64,000 nucleotides of DNA, from the NCBI RefSeq assembly GCF_001619985.1, contig NW_017264195.1, positions 1,798,001-1,862,000 on the forward strand, read 5' to 3'. Positions 12,675 through 22,687 of this stretch are shown here, in pieces. How positions within the stretch are numbered: position 1 is the first letter of the stretch; each line of letters starts with the position of its first letter. A program made the translations under genes and the position numbers. Below the pieces are notes generated by a model. It ran no database searches. It had not been told where the DNA came from and saw nothing but the letters and a program-made list of their open reading frames with translations. Source of the stretch: Xylona heveae TC161 (Eukaryota > Ascomycota > Xylonomycetes > Xylonales > Xylonaceae).

Positions 12675-14734
12675 TTAAAACAGGTCGGTCATAGCGCCTC
12701 TGCTCGCGTCTGAAACGAGTGCAGCGTACTTTGCCAAGACGCCGCGAGTGACGGGAGCACGCGGGGGCTTCCATTCCTTGAGTCGCTGCTCAATCTCTTC
12801 ACTGCTAATATGCACATTAAGCTCCTTATTGACAGCATCAATGGTAATGGTGTCGCCGTTCCGGACAATGGCAATGGGTCCACCGACAGCTGCCTCAGGG
12901 ACAATGTGGCCGACGATAAAGCCATGACTGGCGCCAGAATACCTGCCGTCCGTGATCAAAGCGACATTGTTGAGTTTGGCACCCATGATGGCTGCAGACG
13001 CTTTCAGCTGTTCCGGCATACCGGGTCCACCTTTGGGGCCTTCGTAGCGGACGACGAGGACGAGATTCTCGCCATGCTTGATATCGCCGCGTTTGAGCGC
13101 GACGTGGAGATGGGATTCCTTGTCAAAGACCATGGCTTTCCCAGTGAACGATGTGCCTTCCTTGCCGGTGATCTTGGACACGGCTCCGCCAGGGGCAAGA
13201 TTGCCCCGAAGGATCTGCAAATGGCCGGTTGCTTTGATCGGATTGTCAAGCGGCCGAATGATGACCTGGTCTTGTGGCAGGCTGGGGAAGGACTCAATGT
13301 TCTCAGCGAGCGTCTTTCCAGTTACTGTTGGAATGCCGCCGTCAAGGAGCCCCGCCGCGACTAGCAGTTTCATTACCGAAGGGATGCCTCCGATTTCGTA
13401 CAAATCTGCCATGTAGTATTTCCCTGACGGCGCAAGGTTTGCGATAAATGGGATCTTGTCGCTCACGCGCTGAAAGTCGTCGATTGTCAGATTGACATCT
13501 GCGGTATTGGCCATGGCGAGAAAATGCAGAACACCGTTGGTGCTACCGCCAAGGGCCATTGTCATGACCATGGCGTTTTCAAAGGAGCGTTTTGTGAGAA
13601 GTTCACGAGGCTTGATGTTTTTCTCCATACATATCTTGATTGCTTCTGCTGCCTTGTGACATTCCCGCATCTTTGCAGGAGATTCAGCTGGAGTGCTGGA
13701 GGAGCCAGGCAGGGTGAGACCCATTGCCTCTATGGCCGTGGCCATGGTGTTTGCTGTGTACATTCCTCCACAAGCGCCGGCGCCTGGACACGCGTGACGC
13801 TCAATATCACTCAAGATATCGTCCTTGGACTGGGATTTGTCGTCCGGATTCGAGAGCGTGCCAAAGAGATATGCGCCATGAGCTTCGTAGCATGTCGAAA
13901 TGTTGATTGGTTTCCGAAGCAAATTGCTGTAGCCTACTAGGATTGTTCCTCCATAGATCATGAGAGAGGGCCGATTGTGGCGAGCCATTCCCATGACAAC
14001 ACCTGGCATGTTTTTGTCGCAGCCGGGGATCGCAATGCACGCATCGTGATGCTGAGCGCAGGTGACAGTCTCTACACTGTCTGCGATGATCTCACGCGTT
14101 TGGAGCGAGAAGCGCATGCCTGAATACAGTCAGAATATTTTGGACAGATGAGATTAAGCGCAGGGAGTATAACCTTCTCCACCCATGGTGATAGCATCTG
14201 ATACTCCAATAGTATTGTATTGCCATGCAACCATATCCTGCTTTTGCACAGCACCTTTTACGGTTTTTCCGAGATCCAGCACTGAATAATCCGAAAAGTA
14301 GTTATTAGCCACAATCTTTCCCGGATAACACAATATTTAATACGAATGACTTACGATGCATACTGGAATTCTCGTCAGCGCTGGATCCATCAGATCAATT
14401 GTAATCGGCTTCATTTCTTACTTGCAAGGATTGCCTTCCCACCATACCGATGCCACACCCACTTGGGGATAGTTCTTCATTGCTTCCTTGGTCGAAATCC
14501 CAGCTGCGTACAGCATTGCCTGTGAACAGTCTTTGATTGGCATTGAACCTATACAGAAACTCTAGTAGCGATTCCTACCTGTGCGCCAGGAAAGTCATGG
14601 TCTTTTGTGACGGTTGAGGAATATTTATTTAGAGCTGGCTTGCCGTCTCGTGTCGCGCCATCTGGGAGATGTGGAAAGTCAAGAAACTTAGGCACTTCAG
14701 GTTGCAATTCCTTTTCTTTATTGGAGAGATCCAT
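12675..14734 (-). CDS. ilv3: Dihydroxyacid dehydratase (IlvD/Ilv3 family)
   Basis: Dehydrates dihydroxyacids to 2-ketoacids in valine, leucine and isoleucine synthesis, using an iron-sulfur cluster. Five exons on the minus strand: 14579-14734, 14422-14519, 14355-14362 (8 nt), 14174-14281 and 12675-14119, giving 604 aa, the usual length. Cluster-associated cysteines lie in WWEGNPCNMHLLDLG (assembled across three exons), [10 protein letters not shown] and [17 protein letters not shown]; the C-terminal part has [17 protein letters not shown]. The N-terminus ([17 protein letters not shown]) is acidic and does not look like a mitochondrial presequence, unlike the classic biosynthetic enzyme. Fungi often carry several IlvD-like paralogues, so this may be one. 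A missed upstream exon is possible, because an acceptor-like TAG sits before the frame. Confidence 0.92.
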
Positions 14735-15981
14735 TATGGGCCAATTGGACAAATCCAAGCAATCCAAGTTCTAGTATCGACAGAAAATTTGGAGATTTTG
14801 ATTTCCACAAGAGCTGTCTAGCTTGCAATTCCGAATGCGGCTTGCGCAGGGAGACGTCAACTTATCAATCAGGCGCAGGGCCCCGGGAAACAATAGATTG
14901 TGAGGTTACACGATATCTTTTTCACTATCACGTCAAGGTCGGAAATCGTCGAAGGCTTTTAAAGCTCCATATCTTGTGATGAAGAGTCAATCTCCTTTGC
15001 TGTGCCGTGTCAATTGGCCGATTTCTGCCCCACAAAAGCTAGAGCAATGATTGAATAAGACGGCACTAGCCCCGCCATTGACAGAGCGAGAGAGCCGACG
15101 AGTTCAGCGAAATATTCGATAGCGGCTGCGTTGCCCCTCCTTTCCCCTCAGTATTGATCATGTCATTGGGGTTGTAGCGCAATGGCGGGACTGACGGCCC
15201 GCAAGTTCGGGGGGTTGACACCGAGCATGAGACGGGTGCTGTGCAAATAGATCTGCTCTTATTGGGTCTATTACCCTCGTACCCTCGTACCCTCGTAACC
15301 CCGTGTTTCGGGTCGTCATAAGCGATCGCCGTTGCCGTTCAGAGGATTAGTGACAAACCCATGGGGAACTTGGACCGAGCTCTGAGACTTGTAGTGCAGC
15401 CTACTCCTCTATATTCGAATGGAGACTTTGGAGATATGCGTGGATTGCACACTATGTAGTAGACATATGGTTCAAGGTATTTCAAATACTTCAAGGTTTA
15501 CTGAAATATCTGCTAGGCGTTGGCTTTCCATGTATTCAAGGTCATCTCGTGGCAAGTAATAATACGCGTTGGGGAATAGTTAAGAGACTGAGAGGCGTTG
15601 TTATCGATAAAGGATGACTAATCCATAACTGAAACGTCACCTAATGTTGCGCTCGCAGCTGAGAGTAAATGTCAATCATAATCCCATGGTGTGACTTTGT
15701 TGACAAGTCCAGATATCCATTTCATCGTAAACCATAATGGAAGAGCAATAAATTATATACTGCAATATCACATCCATATTGTGTGCTGTTTAAATGCTTA
15801 GTTCTTTAGCCTTTTCGATCATCACCTCATGCTCCGTGTTCGAGTGGCTTGATGTGGCTTCCCCAAACAAACGAGCATCAGCTCCTTCCTCCCCACGTCA
15901 TTGGTCGCGGGCTAAAATCGCTCGCGGGAACACAAAAATTTCAGGCTGCTGACATTTTATGGAAGTAACACTCGGGTCTGC
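14735..15981. other. Divergent promoter region
   Basis: 1,247 bp between divergent start codons of the dehydratase and the hydrolase-phosphatase gene. It holds a short tandem repeat (15272-15297) and several pyrimidine-rich stretches, but no supported gene. Confidence 0.45.
15272..15297. repeat. Three tandem copies of the 8-mer TACCCTCG
   Basis: Three perfect head-to-tail copies of TACCCTCG followed by TAACC, within the divergent promoter. It may be a regulatory-site cluster or a simple microsatellite; nothing in the sequence decides. Confidence 0.7.
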
Positions 15982-18335
15982 ATGGAGATGGTAGGCGCCT
16001 CCTGGAGACGCCTGTCTTCTTGCTATGGCTTCGTTGTCTGCACCTGCCTCGCTTTTGCGCGTGCAGCAGAAAATTCCGTCGCCGCCGCCGCAGCAGCAGC
16101 AGCAGCAGCGACTGATACAACCGTAACTACCCCGGCTGGAAGGCTTCCAGCATCCATGGACGCTTTAAATCGTTCCTTACAAGCCGCGCTATCTGTATTC
16201 CTGCGATGTTTCCGACAATTGGTTCTATCTCTTCACCAGACTCTTGCGCGCGCCTGTACTGGCCAACTCAATATCACGGATGTCGTCCGACTTACAGTCC
16301 TCTGCGGCGTTCTTCCTGGGATTTGGCTGATGAAGCAGCGCATCTGTGGAGCCGACGACAACTCAGCTATGGCGCAGCGCTCGTCTCTTTCTGCGAAAGG
16401 CAAGGATGACAGAACCATAGATGGTGACGACGGCACTGCCAACGTTAAATCCTCAAATGGTAAGTGAGCCCTCTCGATCCAGCTCTCTCTTACCGCCACA
16501 AATGCTTATTTGGCGTCATTTCCCAAGATTTGTCGGTTGAAGGAGACCCTCCGTTATTGAAAAAGCATTCTTTCTGGAGAACTTACGTAGCACCCGTCCC
16601 GAACATCCAGTATCGCAAGATTCGTATCTTCTACAAAAATCACCCGCAAATTGACAAACTGCCATCAAAACCGCGCCCCATGCCCTTGTTGGTCTTTATT
16701 CATGGATTGGGAGGCTCGATTGCCCAATTTGTGCCGCTTCTCAACAGTCTAGTCAATATAGCACCTTGCCTCGGAATCGATCTTCCGGGCTGTGGCTTGT
16801 CCGAGTTTGCACCCACGTCTTGGCGTGCGTATTCCATAGATGCGCTTGCAGATCTGGTTGCTGCAGTGATTGCAGAGTATCGCGACCAGTTCGCCGATCA
16901 GGGCGTGATTCTCATTGGCCACAGCATGGGATGCTCGATCGCAACCTTGCTTGCTTCGTCAACATCGAAACACCCAAGCCAATTGTCAAAGCACATTTTG
17001 GGCTTTGTCGCCATATGTCCGCAATCATCACCACCGCCTCCGGAGAAAGTATCGCTTTTTCGCAAAGCATTAAGCATTCCCACCCCCATCTTCGATCTGT
17101 GGCGACGCTGGGACCGCCGAGGTGGTACGGAAAGCCCAAGCGTTCAGCGGTTCGTTGGCCCTGATGCAGATCTGGACACCAAGAAGCTGCAAGTGCTTTT
17201 TAATGAACAAAGCAAAACGGCAGTGTGGAGGCGTATGGCGTGGGGAGCCCTGCCACGCTATCATAACGGCATTGCCAAAGGAGGGTTGCCTGGAAAAGAC
17301 ACTTGGGCCGGTCTTGACGTGCCGGTTCTTCTTATCGCTGGAGATTCAGACAAAGTCACGCGGCCAGAGGAGGTTGACAAGATCGAGGCCTTTTTACGGA
17401 AGCCTTCCTCGACCGATGAATGCAAAGCGAGCATCTCATTACCGGACTCGGCCGCGCCAATCGACACTGCTATCTTTGAAAAAGCTGAGGACACGAGCGA
17501 GCAAAAGGAGCCGGACCACGACAAACTTCCAGGAAGAGATATTGACGAGAGCCTTGCTAGTAGTAGCTCGATAGAGCATACCCCTCCGTCCATTTCAACC
17601 GTGGCATCCTTGAAAAAACCACCAAAGGTAATTAAAGTGATAAAACTACCATCCCCGGCCTCACATGCTTTGCTCTATTCCAGATCTACCACTAGGACCC
17701 TCATTGGCTTGGTGACAAGCTTCCTCTCTAGTAGTGTGGACTCACGCCTCTCGCAAGGCTGGCAGCTTCTTCATCTATCGACAGGAGGAAAGTGGGATGT
17801 CAAAAACTTGGTCAAATGGCAGGCCGTTGAACCTGTTTCGGGCCCCATTGGAGGAGTTTTCCGAGCAATGAAGACGCTTCGAGCAAAGGATGAAAAGCAT
17901 TGTCCAGAAGTATTTGTAGACGAGTGGGATGGAAAGGTGAGTTGCGTGGTCGATATAAGCTTAGATACGCCGGTATATGATACTGCAGAACTCGAGAATG
18001 GCGGAATTCATTACCACAAGTTTCCTACTGTCAGCAAGATTCCGCCTACGGTGAACGAAGTGAAAGACTTTATTCTCTTGATCGACAGTCTCAAGGGTTT
18101 GGCTCCTGATGGAGATGGAGGAGAAAAACCTCTTATCGGGGTACACTGCCACTACGGGTTCAACCGTACCGGCTTCTTCATTGTTTCTTATTTAGTGGAA
18201 CGGCAAGGCTTCAAACTCCAAGACGCCCTCGACGAGTTTAAAAAGCAACGGCCGCCCGGCATACGACATGATCACTTCATCGATACACTTTTTATGAGAT
18301 ACTGTTCCGGGTTAAAGAGACATCCAACGTTATGA
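15982..18335 (+). CDS. Alpha/beta hydrolase fused to a capping-enzyme-like cysteine phosphatase
   Basis: Two exons (15982-16459, 16528-18335) give 761 aa. The N-terminus has a hydrophobic segment (GFVVCTCLAFARAA), a run of alanines, and a second segment (LTVLCGVLPGIWLM near residue 115), suggesting membrane anchoring. Next comes an alpha/beta hydrolase: oxyanion motif HGLGGS at 218, nucleophile Ser292 in GHSMGC, likely acid Asp434 in GDSDK, and likely His539 in ASHALL after a roughly 100-residue low-complexity insert. The C-terminal domain (about 590-755) carries the cysteine-phosphatase signature HCHYGFNRTG (Cys699/700, Arg706) and RPPGI. It resembles the RNA 5'-triphosphatase domain of animal capping enzyme and PIR1 (HCTHGFNRTG). 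Both active sites look intact. The substrate is unknown. Confidence 0.88.
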
Positions 18336-18782
18336 TTTTGGAAATCCTTGAACTTGCCGCTGCATCGGTCGCTACTTTACTGTTTAGAAGCGGTTGGGGA
18401 GTTTTTCTGGTGGACATTCAAGGCGTTGGAAACTCTTCAAGAGGATCGGAATAATTCGCGAAGTGAACTGAATCCATTGTTTTAAATTCTTCAGAAGTCA
18501 TACTTTTACAATTGGCGCTCATAAACAACAATTTCACGAGGCTCATCACCAGTAAATACGTGACGTTGGATATTGGGAGTATATTCACAGATGTAGCACA
18601 ATACTAGAAGTTCGTTAGGGCTATAAACCCTGTCTCGCCTAAAGTGGTCTAGCGAAGTTCCCACACAATCCGATACTCGCGAAATTGCAGATTGGCCAGC
18701 CCTCCGCGACGACGACGACGACAAGAGAACCTTCCTCGACACCAACGGCCCAGACGCTTCTCAATCAAAAAATACCGCCAAA
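18336..18782. other. Promoter region of the eS19 gene
   Basis: 447 bp between two same-direction genes. A short GAC-triplet run lies near 18704-18722, just before the eS19 start. I see no further gene. Confidence 0.45.
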
Positions 18783-20024
18783 ATGCCTGGTGTCACCGTC
18801 CGCGATGTCCAGGTACGTGGAAATTTTCCCTGCCGAAATGATATATATTGGTTGTCAAGAGGAGGAATGCCGCGCCATAATGCGACGATGGGCTCCGAGC
18901 CGAGGGAATCACGACCTTTTGAGGCAAAATCAAAACCGGGAATTATGGATATTGGCAGAATATAGGGATTGTCTCGGTGTCAAGGCTAATTTTGGTTTCT
19001 GAGTTCTAGGCGAACAAGTTCATCGACGCCTACGCTGCGTTCTTGAAGAGGCAGGGAAAGCTTCCCATCCCAGGTTCGTAAAAACCCGATTCGACATAAA
19101 ATCCACACGATATACCATTACGGACGCAGACGGAATTTTGTTTTTCGGCATCGGACATTTTATATTAAAACCGACACAAGTTTGGTAGAGAATACGGCTG
19201 ATGGAGAAACGCATAATAGGATGGGTTGACACCGTGAAGACCTCCAACGCCAAGGAGCTCCCTCCTCAGTCGATTGACTGGTACGACATCCCCGCACCCC
19301 ATTAGGTTTTGACGTGTGTTGGAATTTTCTGTGCGCACGAAGCACGATGATGCAGAGGACTTTTATTGAATGACGACCCAAGACTTACACGGCCTGATTG
19401 ATAGGTACTACGTCCGCGCTGCCGCCGTCGCTCGTCACATCTACCTCCGCAAGACCGTCGGTGTTGGCCGCCTACGGAAGGTTCACGGCTCGCAGAAGAA
19501 CCGTGGCAGCCGGCCCAGCCACCACGTCAACGCCTCCGGTGGCGTTGACCGTAACGTTATGCAGTCGCTTGAGAAGATTAACGTCCTGGAGCAGGACGAG
19601 GAGAAGGGCGGTCGTCGCATCTCCCAGAGCGGTCAGCGAGACTTGGACCGTGAGTTTGGCCTTTTCTACGATGTTTTATGGATGTGAAACCTTGAGATGT
19701 GGTCTGGAAGGAAGGCAACATGAGAGACCGAGCTTTGATACCAGGACATGGATCGGAAAGGAGTTCTTGGAGATATCGGCCTGAACACCAGTACAGTTCA
19801 GCTTGTTACATTTGGCACCAAGATCTTGATTTACTCTCGATCGAAGAGGATCATGGCGTAACGGTCATCATAACCTCACAGCTCGAAATCATGAGTGCTT
19901 CCAGAAACATTCTCAAGGGCTTCTCATTCACGGACATAAACCATGGGAATTTGAAACTAACAGTATTCGCGCTATAGGTATCGCCCAGACCACCCTCGAG
20001 GCCGAGGAGGAGGACGAGGAGTAA
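18783..20024 (+). CDS. rps19: 40S ribosomal protein S19 (eS19)
   Basis: A component of the small subunit head needed for 18S rRNA maturation. Five exons (18783-18812, 19010-19073, 19220-19280, 19405-19649, 19978-20024) give 148 aa, as expected. Exon 1 encodes only MPGVTVRDVQ. Hallmarks are FIDAYAAFLKRQGKLPIPG, WVDTVKTSNAKELPP, DWYYVRAAAVARHIYLR and VGRLRKVHG. The last exon gives the acidic tail LEAEEEDEE. The codons favour C/G at third positions, as expected for high expression. The final intron is 328 nt, longer than others here, and the first is 197 nt. I looked for C/D snoRNA boxes in the introns and found no convincing pair. Confidence 0.97.
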
Positions 20025-21027
20025 ATCTAAAATTTGGCGAAACGGAAAAAGTGTCTCGAATCGCGCGCTCGGGTCCGCTCGGGGGAAGGTAAGACGGAAT
20101 GGGTCGGGGTTGTGCATATTGCATTGACAGAGGGACCGGGTTGGCTGGCTATACTACCTGATTGATTTTATTTCTTCTTTCTACATGCATTCGGAGTAAT
20201 AGCAAGCCCTCTCCCTCACTCACGATTCTCGTTCTCAAATCTTACATTCCACTTGGCTGCGAGGTGTATAATCATGAACCATTCCAAAAAAAAACCCTCT
20301 ATGATGTGCCACGTTATAACTGTGTTTTGCCATTTGAAGATATGAATATTTATAGACTGGATATTTTTCCCTTTCCGGCCAGGCCTCAGGCCACCCATCA
20401 TGTCTCTGGCTGGTTTTCGATGCAGTTGCCCTACAGGGCTGATAGATCGACTTACCCTGCCTATTCCCTGCGTCTGCTCTTGCAACCGCTTACGTCCAAG
20501 GCTAGAAGACGGTGCGGTTTTTTCATTTGGATTAGGCGCTGCATGACAATTGGTAAGTAGTAGAATGCCCTGCTAGAATTTGCTGGGGAAATCTTCCGTC
20601 GGTGTGCCACGTGTTGTTCCATGCCATCTTTCAAAGGTCCATGTCCATTGTGCATGTACTGTGAGATCATAAGTGGCAGCTTGGGCAGTTAAGCTACATT
20701 TCGGAAGCAAATTGGCGATGGAAACCCCTCCAAAATACTCGATATTTCGACAGTTTCGTCTTCTTCACATGTTCAGGCCTGGGGAATTTAAGATTAAGAC
20801 AATAAGGTCTACCCAGGCAATGTTAAACTTGGCTCACAAAGGCATGAAGAAGTAAAACTGTATCGTGGAACTTGACGTCTATTTTGAATTTCCATAATAG
20901 ACTTTTTGCCTAATGCATTGAGCCTACTCCATTTTTATCCGCTAGTGGGAGGGACGCAGGTTCAACCCAAAGCAACCATCAAACCACCGGAAACTGAGAC
21001 AAGAAACACCGAAGAAGAGGACACGCT
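20025..21027. other. Convergent 3' region between two ribosomal protein genes
   Basis: 1,003 bp between the stop codons of the eS19 and uL14 genes. Short open frames on both strands show no domain or splice logic. Probably two 3' UTRs and spacer. Confidence 0.45.
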
Positions 21028-22057
21028 TTACATCACAACACCGGAGTTGCTGGCAATACGCTATAAATGCAGTTAGCACGCTACTGATCATTCAAATAGA
21101 GGGGTAAGTTGCACTACTAACCGGCCAGAGCTCGGCAGCCTCCTTTCCGACGGGGCCGGTGATGGCAGAGCCCTTCATCTCACCCTTGGGGTTGACGATC
21201 TGAGCAGAATCGAGTCAGCGGTTTATTTCAAGATGTATTCTCCTCGTTCCTCTGAGGCATGCGTCGGATCTCGTTCCGCAGATCGCCCGTTCCGAGAAAA
21301 GAATATATCAGGTGACGGTAAAAGAATATCCTTTTCGGATCATTGTCGTCGAAAACGTTCTTTTCCTCAAATGGAGAATCGATGGCAAGATCGAATACGG
21401 GTACGCAATCGGCTCAGAGGATCCGAGGACGAAATTTTCTTTCGAAGGAATAAACTTACAACACCGGCGTTGTCCTCGAAGTAGAGGTACATGCCGTCAG
21501 GTCGCCTCCAGGGCTTGCTCTGACGGACAACAACGGCAGGCATGACCTTCTTCCTCAACTCAGGCTTTCCCTTCTTGACGGTGGCCATGACCATGTCACC
21601 AACACCTGCAGCCGGCAGGCGGTTGAGACGTGCACCAATGCCCTTAACGGAGATGATGTAGAGGTTACGGGCGCCAGAGTTGTCGCAGCAGTTAAGAACC
21701 GCTCCACTATTCGAATGTTAGCACTCCTACTCCTCGGGCTTCTGCATGCAGCCATGATTTTTCGCCTCGAACAAAATCTATGCCGATGGTATTCCTATCG
21801 AAGGTCGAGGAAGAATAGACAGCGAGAAATGGGTTTTCAAGCGAACGGGAATAGAGAAAGGATTATGCGTGCGAGAGAGACGTACACAGGCAGACCCAGG
21901 GTCATCTTCAGCTTGTTGCCGGGAGCACCGCGACTGTTGAATGGAACCTCGTCAGCATCGTCTGATATGCTTCCCAAAGAAATCCGAGACCCTCCGAAAA
22001 TGACGGGAGTCTCAGATTCAGCATTTCGATCTTAACATACCCGCGCTTGGACGACAT
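21028..22057 (-). CDS. rpl23: 60S ribosomal protein L23 (uL14)
   Basis: A large-subunit protein at the subunit interface. Five exons on the minus strand (22041-22057, 21886-21933, 21460-21706, 21122-21199, 21028-21060) give 140 aa, as usual. Exon 1 is 17 nt and encodes MSSKRG. Hallmarks are [50 protein letters not shown] and [19 protein letters not shown]. The last exon supplies [10 protein letters not shown] and the stop. Intron sizes range from 61 to 260 nt. It converges with the eS19 gene; co-regulation is plausible but not visible in the sequence. Confidence 0.97.
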
Positions 22058-22687
22058 GGTGACGTTTCTGGTGGTGGATTGTCGAGGAAATACGGGTGAA
22101 AGGTGTCGTCGCGATTTTCGTCAAGTCGTAGAGGTCGTCGGTGTCGATTTCGATATGTGCGGGCGCTAAATCAAAGTCTTGGCAAATTAAGCGAGTTAAC
22201 CCTAGATCTGCAGTCCTTGTCACTTCGCTGACTGCCAATGCTTAACGTACCCCAAAACAGCAAGAAATTGTGAGAAATTATATGTTCATTCAACTTTTAA
22301 TTAGAATACACTTATTGTTTGATTCTCATCGTGCTTATTCGAGCGTCCAATTCTTAACCGTTGGTTGAGTTTTCCAACACAAGAACTGCTCTGCCCACCT
22401 TGTAGCCCCTGCAAGCGAGTCACAACGAAGATGTCTTAAGGAGGCTTGATTTGTTCGATGATCCTCCTCAAACGGTGGCTTTCGAGTATTGATTAAAATT
22501 CGTTTCAGCAAGATTCTCTATAATACAAGATATCGTAGGTGTCATTCAAAATAAAATAAAAATGAAAAGAAAATATCCCAGCGCCGCCATTGAAACGCCT
22601 CGACACCTGCCATTGGCCGTGGATGTTTGTATCAAGCTCACGGCCATGAGATAGGGTTCGGCATGCACTTTTTCAGGAGCTGCAATG
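22058..22687. other. Intergenic region between rpdA 3' end and uL14 start
   Basis: 630 bp with the uL14 promoter and rpdA 3' UTR. A 158-codon minus-strand frame (22546-23022) enters it from the rpdA coding region but is a frame shadow of the repetitive rpdA tail. Confidence 0.45.

Noticed and set aside
12810-13364. 184-codon plus-strand frame opposite the dehydratase
   Set aside because: It lies antisense to a strongly conserved exon and has no domain; a codon-bias shadow.
19650-19977. Large last intron of the eS19 gene as a snoRNA host
   Set aside because: No convincing RTGATGA and CTGA box pair on the sense strand; the first intron has only a 5 of 7 match.
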